Assembly: GCF_003711515.1 (NCBI RefSeq)
Contig: NW_021167081.1
Coordinates: 3,962,483-4,026,482 of the forward strand
Length of the DNA: 64,000 nucleotides
Direction of reading: 5' to 3'
Origin: Sodiomyces alkalinus F11
Lineage: Eukaryota > Ascomycota > Sordariomycetes > Glomerellales > Plectosphaerellaceae
Shown here: positions 46,939-57,599 of the stretch, piece after piece
Numbering within the stretch: position 1 is the stretch's first letter
How the letters are laid out: every line of letters begins with the position of its first letter
The notes under the pieces: model-generated
The model's input: only the letters and a program-made list of their open reading frames with translations
Database searches by the model: none
Told to the model about the DNA's origin: nothing
Program-made: the position numbers and the translations under genes

Positions 46939-47206
46939 TAGGTAGCTTTGTATGCTTGGCGGGACCCACTACTTTACTGGCAAAATAGCATTCTGTACTG
47001 GCGCCTGAGTAGGGCCCATGACTTCAGAGTCACGATGGTCTCTCAGGTAATATCGCGCAACAGACGAATAATTACCTGGTACAATCAAGAACATTGCGCT
47101 AGGTATAATACAACTACGTACTTTTTGAGTTTATTAGTTTATTTGTCTTGCCGAACTACTCGCCCTACAATTAATCTTCTTCCGAGACTGGTCTTGTCGG
47201 TCGATA
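46939..47206 (+). other. 5' flank of the FolB-like gene, not RIPed
   Basis: Ordinary composition with CpA/TpG, directly beyond the Copia-A target duplication. It must hold the remaining native promoter and 5' UTR. No TATA-like box stands out. Confidence 0.5.
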
Positions 47207-48202
47207 ATGTCCCTCAGCGATTGGACACTGCGGACGTCTTGGGGGGTCAAGGCAGAGGCAGGCGAGCCGATGGCCTCCATTCACGTCCGTGACCTCCAAG
47301 CCCATGCCCGGGCCGGTGTCGACGCCTGGGGCCGAACAGGGAAAGAACAGCCGCTCCTCGTGTCGGCCAATCTGTCCCTGGCCGACCGTTTCCACGCAGC
47401 GGCCTCTACCGACCGTGTCAGCGATGATACGGTCCACTATGGTATTCTTGCCAAGGGCATCCTGGCCAGTCTCGGCAGCCTCGAGGCGCACATGGGCACG
47501 TCTCATGTCACTCTTCGTCAGGCTCTCGAGCACCTCATTGGCGATGTGACGTACCCGGCTTCTTCCTCCGCTCCAACAAGCGTGAGGCAATGCATCTTGG
47601 TCGACCCTAAGAAGTTGCGCTCCGCTAGTATCACGCTCACCCTGCCCAAGGCATCCCTCCTGGGGGAAGGCGTCAGTCTTTCCAAACACTTCTCTTTCCC
47701 ACCAGACTCCCCTGCATATAGCTGGGGAATTTGCTTGAGTCTTCACAGGCTTCGTGTACCCACGCTCATCGGGGTGAACGACAATGAGAGGGAAAGGAAA
47801 CAAGTCGTCATCGCGGACATCGACGTCGACATGTTTGACAATGATGGGGACATGTACACGAGTCTGGAGGCTACAGTGATCAAGGTAACTATCAACTTCG
47901 TCGCTTTCAACCCCCCCCCTCCTTCCCCCCCGGAGTGATTCCTTTAACCAGCACGACGCAACCCCAGCTAATGAGGTGACTCGTTCCACCGTCCGTCCGT
48001 TTTTCAGACTATGGAGGCGTCTTCCTTCGAGACACTCGAGGCACTTGCCATTGCCATTGCCGCCGACCTTGCAACTCAACTGAGGAGCGAGCCATGTGTC
48101 CCAAGATGTTGGCATCTCAAGATTGGCCTGGAGAAGCCAACAGCTGTACCCATGGCTCAAGCTGCACGGGTTGAGTACAGAACGAGCTCGGACGGTCCTT
48201 GA
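47207..48202 (+). CDS. Dihydroneopterin aldolase-like protein with two FolB domains
   Basis: Two exons, 47207-47884 and 48008-48202, with a phase-0 intron of 123 bp (GTAACT...TTTTCAG); about 290 residues. The ATG at 47207 has A at -3; a second ATG at 47270 is possible. Domain 1 (about residues 22-160): SIHVRDLQAHARAGVDAWGR, DDTVHYGILAKG, LPKASLLGEGV. Domain 2 (about 180-285) crosses the intron: LSLHRLRVPTLIGVNDNERE, SSFETLEALAIAIAADL, GLEKPTAVPMAQAARVE, the last resembling the conserved C-terminal Lys-Pro segment of the family. The family converts dihydroneopterin to hydroxymethyldihydropterin in folate synthesis, usually as part of the trifunctional FOL1 protein in fungi. No HPPK or DHPS domain is present, so the role here is uncertain. 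It is convergent with the next gene. Confidence 0.85.
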
Positions 48203-48286
48203 AGCACCCCATCCAGAAAAGAATAATGTAACTCTTAGTGGCAGAAGTATCGTCCTCAAACTTTGAGCTGCGGCTTGTAAGCAGAA

Positions 48287-49115
48287 ACTGTATCGAGGGT
48301 TGCTGGCATTCTGGTATCGCCCTCTGAGCTTATCGCAGAGGGGCTTGTCGTCATTGGTGATGTGCCGAAGGAACTCCGAAGGAGGGTCGAAGAGCATGAC
48401 ATGGAAGTGTTCGACGGCGTGGACAGACTTCAGGCTGCTGCAGTTCCTGAACGAAATGACCTACCCATCCCCATCGGTTATGATGGTAAGGTTAGCCATT
48501 CCCACCTCCACATGAGAAAGAGCATCCATCTCCTACCGCCCTTTACATGACCTATCTTACCGTGTCTTTGGGCAATTGTTTTCGAAACGTCTCGCCAACA
48601 AACCGACCCACTTCCGCCCTAGTCGACTCCTTGAGGTCTCCAGTCAGAGGATCGTCCTCCAAGACAAACTTAGTCCACACAACCAAGTGCTTGATTCGCT
48701 CATCGATCCCGTAGGGCCAGTCGTTGAATAGAATCTTGACATCACCTGGGTCCTGGAAATATCTCCCGTTCGCCTGTAATGGTTGCGTCCAGTGCAGCCG
48801 CTGTCCAAGGATAAAGTTCATCACGCTCCCATGCTCCTCCATCACTTCGTGGACGAAAATCCTGTACCGCCTCAACTCGGACGGCACACGCTGAAACAAA
48901 TCGAGCCGGTTTTCCGCCACGAGCTGCCTCACCTCTGGCCATGTTTGTGAATTGTATGCATCATCCGGAGTGCTGAGAATACCCACGTCCTTGGCACTGA
49001 GATGCTGCAACGCTTCGGGGCACTCGTCCGACCTCTCTTCTGGGGGCACATTAACTTGCCAGTACGGCAGTGCAGGGATAGGGCCGGCATCGATATTATC
49101 CGTAGAACAACCCAT
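48287..49115 (-). CDS. Gig1-like (DUF3605, N-acetylglucosamine-induced protein 1 family)
   Basis: Exon 1 is 49115-48561 and exon 2 starts at 48460; a phase-0 intron of 100 bp (GTAAGA...CTAAC...GGGTAG) joins KDT to VISFRN. Family blocks seen: LPYWQVNVP, ILSTPDDAYNSQTWPEV, DLFQRVPSELRRY, SVMNFILGQRLHW, ILFNDWPYGID, IKHLVVWTKFVLEDD, and in exon 2 SSLKSVHAVEHFHVMLFDP. In Candida albicans the family is induced by N-acetylglucosamine; the biochemical function is not known to me. Oddities: from memory, relatives have Trp where this protein has Ser and Cys in VISFRNC, and no stop follows the expected C-terminus. The frame stays open to 47171, antisense to the FolB-like gene, so the end given here is only the end of plausible family sequence. 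Confidence 0.8.
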
Positions 49116-49343
49116 CCTGTAGCCGCTGGGGAACAGAGGGCGAAAAGGGGGCAGGGCGGGAAATAGGGCGATGCGGGGGATGTCGTACGAGACTACAGAT
49201 ACTTGATATTGAAGACCGTGGCTAAGCTGAGGGTAGGTGTGGGTCCGAGTGGGGCGAAAAGTTAAGCTGAGGGTTACTATAGGTCTGCTTTCTGATTAGT
49301 CACCCTGGGGAAACGTTTCTCCTAGCTTTACGAGTCGTGTCGT
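49116..49343. other. 5' flank of the Gig1-like gene, not RIPed
   Basis: G-rich non-RIPed flank, probably promoter and 5' UTR. It ends where TpA-rich DNA begins at about 49340-49390. Confidence 0.5.
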
Positions 49344-49359
49344 AACACGTTAACGTGTT
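49344..49359. repeat. Perfect 16-bp palindrome at the gene island/RIP border
   Basis: AACACGTTAACGTGTT is fully self-complementary and lies at the change in composition. Confidence 0.8.
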
Positions 49360-49768
49360 TTCCCTCCTCTTTTCCTAATACGCTTTTAATTAATTAGTCG
49401 AACTATTTCGTAATCGCGTTAAATATATTATAAGGAGCATTTCTATTAAGGGTTCTTATATTATCTATCGTAAAAAGTGCTTTTCTATTATTACTAAAAG
49501 GAAGTTTTATATTATCACGAAGAGTGTTTTTCTCCTACCTATTATAAGGGTGGTTACCTAAGATATTTAGTTATATAATCTTAATAAATAGCCCTATAGC
49601 AATCCTTAGCTGAACTTTTCACCCTACTCGGACCTATATCTACTATTAGCTTAGCCATAGTCTTTAATATCAGTTTATCTATAACCACTATTATACGAAC
49701 TGTATATACTTTAAGCGTACGATAAGGTAGCGCTACCTTAGGTAAGAAATGGCGCACAGACCTCTATC

Positions 49769-49981
49769 TACCGAAAAGACCGTAGTTTTACGGTTACGTA
49801 ACGCACTGGATTTGCCCGAGATTGTAATCTCGGCCACTCCGGGTGGACACCTGCAAAATCTGCACTATATAAAATAGGGTGGCAGCGCTTCCCTGACGCG
49901 CTTATAGAGTTATGATTATATATAATTACCTTAATTAATTTTGACTTCTTTTATAACGATTTCGACTATGCTTATCTGATA
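49769..49981 (+). repeat. Copia-A-type 5' LTR of Copia-C
   Basis: Aligns with 28896-29096 and 46729-46933. It ends CTGATA and holds ctatataaaat (49865-49875) and a perfect inverted repeat CCGAGATT/AATCTCGG (49816-49833). Confidence 0.82.
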
Positions 49982-49989
49982 ATTAAGAG

Positions 49990-50840
49990 TCTTACTTACT
50001 AAGTGAAACTCTACCCTTTATCCTTACTACTACTAATAAAACAGCTATCTACCTACGCCGATCTAGCGTGTCTATTAATAAATAAAATATCGGAATATAA
50101 GCTAGTTAAATATAAAACCTATCGTGATTAGGAGCTCTAGCGTAGCTATTACGAAGCTACGGCCGTTAATAATAACGTATAGGATTATCTACGGCCTAAT
50201 AATCCTATTCCCCCTCCTTAAAGGCCTGCTCTGCCTTCCTATAACGCCTTCTAAGCGTCGAACGCTATTATATAAGTAGGCGCTACGCTTACATCGCTAT
50301 TACAGCTAATACGCGGCGGATAGCGTGCCTATAAATCTACGATATAGCGTTAGAAGATATAGGGGGATAACTACGTTAAATACGCTAAAGGTATTAATGT
50401 CGTGCTAACGTGGTAGACTAATACTATCGATAAAAGCCGTAAGATACTTCTACGTAACGCTATACTATAAGAGGTATACGAAGCTATTTAACGCGATACC
50501 GCTTACTATTTAGCTACGCGCTGCATGAATACCGACAAAGAATATAACGAACACATTTGTACTACTCCAAATAGTCTTAAAAGACTATAGAAGTGGTTAT
50601 TAAGATAGCAGGAGCTGTTAAAGGACCTGAAAGAGGTTAAATCGATGCCTATAACGTATATCTAGGTCGTAAACTTCTTTAGAAGTATACGCGGGATAGC
50701 TAGGCGTAACTAGACCGAAGCCGAGAGAGGCCTCTTAGATAAGGAAGTAGTCTAGCCCGAGGATCTTTATACCCTTAGTTAATAATATATCGAGACTAGA
50801 CTTAAAGACTAAGGAAAACGCGGTAACTATTATGCTATAG
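49990..50840 (+). pseudogene. Copia-A-type gag remnant in Copia-C
   Basis: Homologous to the Copia-A gag region (for example the segment from 50160 matches that from 29280 almost base for base), and ends abruptly at the chimeric junction. Confidence 0.7.
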
Positions 50841-51160
50841 GGATCGTATCGAGTATTTAAAGTAACTGCATAAAGAGATTAAACGCGCTAAATCCGTGGT
50901 CATAGCGACGATAAAGGCCCCGAAGGGTATAGTAGATCGATAGAGGTAGATCCAATTAAGTAGATCCGGCTCATTAGAATTAAGGAACTAGTTAAGATAG
51001 ATTTAAATTAAATGCTTAAATATGGCGTATTTAGATCCTTTTTATAAGGGCGTTTTCCCTTAACTATTACTTTTATAATAGAAAAGCTGAGAGCTTTCAG
51101 TTTAAACCAAAGCCTCTAATTTGTTAGTTAACCTAGGAAAACCCACCTTAAATAAGGGGG

Positions 51161-51437
51161 TGTATCGTATAAGCACACGGACCATGTCGTGGTCCCTAGG
51201 GGATCTATATCTAACTAAGGGCTTCGGACCTCGGGGACCTCGGGTATTATAATATAATAAAGGAGGATACCAGAAAAGACCGAATAGGATCTAAATAATA
51301 TAGTACCCATAATAGAGTCTTCACCACCTAAATTAAGGCCATAAAAGACTTACACGGATATAACTTAATATAATACATATATAGGAGGTTTCTGCTCTAT
51401 TAAGTTAATTATACAAGTGCTATTTTGACGTGCGATA
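51161..51437 (+). repeat. Copia-B-type 3' LTR of Copia-C (277 bp)
   Basis: Inverse orientation to 33744-34019 and 45860-46134. It is preceded by AAGGGGG, starts TGTATCGTATAAG and ends GTGCGATA. It is less RIPed than the other two copies. Confidence 0.9.
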
Positions 51438-52374
51438 CTTATATATATGCCGACTATTATACACCACATAGGAGAGATCTAGTAAGAAGGAAGGAAGGCC
51501 TTAGTCTAGGGACGCTTCGATATAATTTATTAGAAATAGTGCCGGTCTTTAGACGGGCACCTCCCCCGAACCCCTATAATATATCGAGTATAGATAACGA
51601 TACTTAGAGCTATACTACCTACGTGGAGGATAATACCTAGAGTAGCCCTATACCGAGAAGCCGGCGTGCCTTCCGTAAAAGAATATACCGAGTACCTCCG
51701 ATAAAGGTATATAATACGACTTATAGGACTAGAAATAGAGTACCCTATCGGATAAGCGGTAATCGCGATTAATAGAGGAGAGGCCAGGAAGACTAAGACC
51801 CCTACCCAGAGGTTACGGGTCCTACGGACTCGCGAGCTTATACAAATAAACCTACTAATGAACCCGTTTATACGGCTCCCGTTTGCTGGAATATAACACT
51901 ATAATAAGCTACTTAATAACCGCCTAAAGGAAAAATCCGCGAAGGCTTTAAACGAATAGGTGGATAGACTACCCCTAGAGTATATAATAGTTTACTCCGA
52001 CGAATTAGAGAAAAAGTAAAATATAACCTAGGTATTCTCCGTCTAACGCGGCGGGCGAGAAATTACCTTAGGGCGCGGGTACCTCTATACTACGGTAGTA
52101 TGTAATAGGGAGGTTATAGGAGTATCGCGCGGCTTTACCATAGTACTACGGCTACCGGAAATAGACTAGGTCTCCTGCTATATCGATAACTAAGCAGTAC
52201 TTAAGGGACTAGCTAGTATAGTCCCTAGATCGTTAAGATACGAATTTCTATAATAGTAAAGACTAACGAGTAAAGTCTTTACCGACCTTAAGTAGTGCCC
52301 GGAGTATATACAAATACCAGGTAATAAAAGAGCCAATAAGCTTTACTCTAAGGACGATATATACGTTATACTAC
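51438..52374 (+). pseudogene. LINE-3 fragment, RNase H region (left part)
   Basis: The plus strand shows the RNase H-like blocks YIDNQAVLKGLAS (about 52179 onward) and YIQIPGNKRANKLY (about 52310-52345), as in the C-terminal RNase H of Tad/I-type LINEs. The RT is not present, so the element is 5'-truncated or deleted at 51437. It is interrupted by Gypsy-2 within the target ACTAC and continues at 59374. Confidence 0.65.
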
Positions 52375-52588
52375 TATTACGGGTTAACCCCGATATAAAG
52401 GATCCGGCTATACTCCGGATCTTCCTGACTACGCGCTTAGTTAACGGACCTATATCGCCTAGTCATCGCTACCTTATAGCTAGCCTAGCGCTATAGACTT
52501 TTCTCCTTTTCCTTCTTCCTTCCTTAGTTTTAGATAATCTATTATTACGACCTTACTTAGTACCACGATCTATAACTAGTCGTTTATA
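52375..52588 (+). repeat. Gypsy-2 5' LTR (214 bp)
   Basis: Direct repeat of 59160-59373. It starts TATTACGGG and ends TTTATA, where the 3' copy has TGTTACAGG and TTCACA: the RIP versions of TG...CA. Confidence 0.93.
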
Positions 52589-52639
52589 TATCTAGAACTT
52601 AGCGATACCTACGCGCTATGCTAGTAATAGATCAGGATC

Positions 52640-53950
52640 CTAATACTACTACCTAGCGACCTATTAGAATTAAATAGGTCGCGGAGTGGGCGAACTAACA
52701 GTTCGAAGAAAATAACCGAGTCCTAAATATAAGGCCAGGCCCTCTTTATAAATAATGTACTGATATTAACGTAAGGCTTACTCCGATATAAGAGTATTAC
52801 TCGGAAATACGCTAGTTTATAGAACGATAACGCGCTAGACAAGAAGCTAATAAGCGATAACGCCTATTAGTTAAATAGCTCGTAGCCCGGCTCCTAGGAT
52901 CGCTTACTCTATAAGATCTAATACCGCCTAACTTAAGTATTCCGGCTCCTTTATAGACCCCGATAATCCTTATACTAGTAGAATCTACCATATTACCGGT
53001 TCTATCGCTAGCACTATAGCTAATAATAATAATAGCCGCCCCGACCTTAACGGCGACACCCCGTAAGACTATTAATAGCCCTATAAAGTGCTCGGGGAAA
53101 TAAGTATACCATAGCGTATAGGCCTATACGATAAGGTAGAAGCTTATATTCGATAGCGACCTATTCTAGAATAATATATAAGCTTAGTATATAATCTATA
53201 ATTACTTAGGGCCCGAAGTATAACAGGTTATATCGGCCTTCTAATAAAGTAACGGACCGGGTAAGCTTATAAACCCTAATAACTTTATAGCGTATCTTAA
53301 TCGTACTTACCTTAACTCTATAGAATAATTATAAGCTACCTAAGCCTTACACACGATTCGTTAATAATTCGATAAGTTATTTACCGCCTTTCTACCCCGT
53401 TTTAAAAGATAGATTACCCTTATAGGCGGTACTAAATAAGAGGCTACTATGTAGATCGTATTCCTTAAAGGAGCGATTACCTCGTAACTTAGGGATAAGC
53501 TTATCTCCGCCCGTATCCTTACTAACCACTATACTATATAGGTTAATAGGGTATAAGAGATCGCCGGGAAACTTAAAGGTTATTAGTTCGAATAGAACTA
53601 CGATAAATAAGTTTAAGACTATATAACTACGAAGAAGGATACCGATAACGATATAAAGATAGATGGAGTAAACCATGTTAGCGACGGGAAGGCGAAGTAA
53701 GAGACTCGGATATACTATAACTATAATAAGAAAGGGTATATCGCGCGGAACTATAAAAAGCTAAAGGAAAACTAGGATATAGCCCGGAAGGTTTAAAAGA
53801 CTCGTGTAAAGGATCGTAATAAGAGCGGAGATAAGTCGATTAGCGAGGATAACTCGGAAAAAGAATAGCTTTAATACGAAAATAGTCGTTAAAGCCGATA
53901 GCTATAATATAGCGGGAGTAAAAGGCGTTTAAAGTGCGTGCTAATAATAA
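52640..53950 (+). pseudogene. Gypsy-2 gag remnant
   Basis: Ends with a CCHC zinc knuckle at about 53711-53755, read as YYNYNKKGYIARNY: the CX2CX4HX4C spacing is kept and every ligand codon is TAT. Upstream are Gln/Arg-rich and NFKVDYL-type capsid segments, not assigned in detail. Confidence 0.75.
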
Positions 53951-53999
53951 CCCGGTATTTATAATAGCTAGAGTAAATAAATAGCATATCCTCGCTCTT

Positions 54000-56900
54000 A
54001 TTAATACTAGTTATAATTATTGTACCGCTATAGGTAAATAGTTTACCTAAAGACTCTAATTACTATTAGTCGATAAAACGAATCGACTACTAAATAGCTT
54101 CTTAGAAGCTACTAGGACTATTAGTAGCGCGGGGATTACTATCTAAAGCTTAAGATTAACGGCTACCCGTAAATGATATTCGGATATATAGTACCCGGGC
54201 TTAATTAAGATATATTCCTTAGGAAGCCCTGGATAGAATAAAATAACGTGATATACTACGCTAAGGATAAACGGCTTTACTACGGAGTAGCTAAATTAAA
54301 TATACGACTTTATCACGATAAAGAATCTACTAGAGTATAAGCTATCTATAACGGTTATTTAGTTACTAGATCCGTATTCACGAGTATTATCCGATAATTA
54401 CGATAAAAGGGCGAAGAAGTCTTAGTCTAGAGAGTAAGCTTAAGGGATATCGAAAAAGCGTTATATAAGAAGTAATTAGCGGACTTAGAAGACTTTATAC
54501 CTAAAGAGCTATTACGAGAATTCGGCGATCTATTTACGCCTAATAAGGCTAATTAAGTACCGCTATACCGACTAGGAGTTAACTATAAGGTAAACCTTTT
54601 ACCCGGAAATAATAGTAAGGAATTATCGCTCCCCTAAGGATCGCTTTATAATATATTAAGAGAAGAACTCCTAGTATTACGGAAAATACGTACCGACCTA
54701 ATAGATAAGGGATTTATCCGTGCTAGTAGTTTAAAAGCCGTGGCTCCTATCCTTTTTATAAGGAAGCTAGGCGGAGGACTTTATTTTTATTACGACTATT
54801 AAGCGTTAAACGCCATTACTAAGTAAGACTATTACTTACTCCTTTTAATCGCTAAGATACTTTAAAACCTAAGCTAAACGAAATAGTTTACGAAACTCGA
54901 TATAGTCGTTATTTTTTATAAGATTAGGATAGCCTTCGGATATAAATATAAGACTATATTCCGAACTCGGTTTAGGCTTTTCGAATAGCTTATCTACTTA
55001 TTCGGCCTAAATAAAGCCCCCGCGACTTTCTAGCAATATATTAATAAGATACTATAACGCTTCCTAGACGACTTTATTACCGCTTATATTAATAATATCC
55101 TAGTCTATTTTAGCGGGAGTTAGGCTAATTATAAGGCGAAGGTAAAATAGGTACTCCGCCCGCTCGCGGACGCTAGTCTAAACCTAAATCCGTTAAAGTA
55201 TAAGTTTAGTGTGAAGATAGTAAAGTACCTAGGATTTATAGTTATGATAGGGAAAAGCGTATCTTATAACCTAGAGAAGTTATAAGTTATCCGCGAGTAA
55301 GAAACGCCTATAATAGTTAAGGGAGTACGAAGCTTCCTAGGGTTTATAAATTATTACCGGATCTTTATTAAGGACTTTTCGGGGACCTCCGCCTTATTAA
55401 TAATATTTACTAAGAAAGACTATACCTTTTAATAGGGTCCCGAGGAAAGAATAGCCTTTTGCGAGCTAAAAATAATGTTTTAAAAAGGACTAATACTATA
55501 ATAGTAGGACTTAGTAAATATGATATTTATCCAAACAGACTATTTAGGGTTCGCCCTTAAGGGTAGCCTAATATAAGAAAACACGGACGGAAATTATTAT
55601 ATAGTCGTATACTACTCTTATAAACTTAATAGAGTAGAAAATAACTACATAATCTATAATAAAGAAATATTAGCGATTATAAGTTATCTAGTAATGTAGC
55701 GGGCTAAGCGTATTAGCTATAAGTAGTTTATAGTCCTCTCCGACTATACGGCCTTTAAGTACTTTATAATAAAGCGAACGCTTATGAAATAATAAAGCTA
55801 ATAGGCCGGTAAGCTGATATAGTTCGACTTTATACTTAAGTATCGGAAAGGAAAGGATAATATAATAACGGATACCCTCTCGCGTTAATAATACGATAAG
55901 TCTTAAGATATAATGGACGAATAGGAGTAATCTTATTATATTTAATTAATCCCTAATACCACGATTCTACTTAGTATTCGCTATATTAATAGCAGTTAAA
56001 TAATCTTCGAGGCGGATTAAAAGCTATGAGGATTATAGAATAAGACGCTTATAACCGATAAATAGTATTAAGGAGCCTTACCCGTGGTTATTAAAGAAGA
56101 ATAGTAGTTCCTACTATTATTAGAATTAAAGCTATAAATAGCCAAGTACTTTATCTTAATTACCCAGTTATTACTATTCCGCGACCGAATTTAGGTATGT
56201 ATATGTATTAAAGGTTAATATTATAAGGGAGGATCGTCTAGTTAATTTACAACTTAGTAATTAAAGGATACCCCGGACACGAAAACACTATTACCTTAGT
56301 AACGCGTCGCTTCTTTTAGCTAAGGATAAATAAGGATATCCGATAATTTATCCGGAACTATAACGTTTACGAAAAGGGGTATATATAGAGGAACGCAAAA
56401 TAAGGCCTTTTACGCCACCTCCTAGTACTAGAATGAATACGGAGCGACTTATCGATAGACTTTATAATAGACTTACTACTAGCCCGTAAACAGAAGGCGT
56501 ATTACCTTTAGGCTATTATAGATCGCCTAACTAAAGCTATAATATTAGAAGCGATAAAGATAATAAAAGCCGAAGCTTACACGGAATAATTCTTATACTA
56601 TTATTTCCGGTTTTATAGAATACTTAGGCCGATTATTAATAATTAAGGTTTAAATTAAATAAGTAGGTTCTAGAAGTATTTCTATAAGCTTACACGAATA
56701 TCGCGTAAGCTTAGTATAGTATACTACCCCTAGACTAATAGAGTAATAAAGCGTATAAACTAAGAAGTATAAGCCTATTTATAAGCTTTTATCTGTTATA
56801 CCTAAAATAACTAGGATCGCCTACTTACTATGATATAATTAGCCCTGAATAACTGCGAGAGCTTTATAATAGGGTTTAGTTCTTTTTTCTTAGAATATAG

Positions 56901-57330
56901 CTACTATATCGACCCGATCTAAATAACCGAGGAGCCCTTTACGAAACCTAGAGTATTAGCGGCCTATAACCTACTACGACGCTTATAGGAAGCGACTAAG
57001 TTTACATAGCCTATAATCGGATCGATATAGCTCCAGAATAAAGAGTCTACCAACTAATATCGTATACCGGCCGAACGTTTTAAGGTTAATAACTTAGTCT
57101 AGCTATTATTAGCTAATTACTTAACTCTGCGATTATCCCGTAAGCTTAATTAGCTTTACCGTAAATACTAAGTTATAAAGGTAATTAGCCTATATATAGT
57201 CGAGCTTACCGTGTTATCGTAAATTTACCCCTGATTATATATAGACTGATTATATCGCGCGGGCGATAACCCTTTCCGGGATAAGTAGTTGATAACCCTT
57301 AACCACCGCCTATTTAAGAGGTAACTAATA
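54000..57330 (+). pseudogene. Gypsy-2 pol remnant (protease, RT, RNase H, integrase)
   Basis: RT blocks: APILFIRKLGGGLYFYYDY.ALN (54745-54800), FTKLDI near 54.89 kb, YINNILVYF (box at 55085-55096, family YIDD) and VKYLGFIV. RNase H begins IQTDYLGFALKGSL near 55.53 kb. Integrase: GHENTITLVTRRFF near 56.28 kb with the HHCC zinc ligands changed, and the core from SDLSIDFIIDLL (56.45 kb). The frame is uninterrupted except for TAA/TAG over most of the RT. No chromodomain was recognised. Confidence 0.88.
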
Positions 57331-57599
57331 GTAAAGAATAGGAAGTCGAGGAAATCCTCTACGCGAGGATAAAAAGGCGAGGCAGGGGATTAAGATATAA
57401 GGTACTAGTATAATAGGTAGGATACTATAAGCCTATATAAGAACTATTAGAATTATTAGCGTAAACGCGGGTAATTACTAAGTTTAAAAGGAAATTCGGC
57501 TCCGTAATACTAAATAATAGCCTATTAAATATCTTCGCGCTATTACGATATAGGAGCCGATATATAAATAATTATATCACGATAATCGGAAAGGAGTAA

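Larger units (their letters stand above)
49769..51437 (+). mobile_element. Copia-C: chimeric element, Copia-A 5' part joined to Copia-B 3' part
   Basis: It starts with a Copia-A-type LTR (49769-49981) and gag remnant (to about 50840, homologous to 29264-29955). At about 50841 it switches to sequence homologous to the Copia-B 3' end (RNase H tail, polypurine tract, LTR), in the same sense. All of protease, integrase and most of RT is missing. The flanks ctatc and cttat do not match, so it is unclear whether this was one mobile unit or two truncated elements joined later. Confidence 0.75.

Noticed and set aside
47171..48397. 408-residue protein on the minus strand
   Set aside because: Only its first 20-40 residues match the Gig1-like exon 2; the rest is the antisense of the FolB-like gene.
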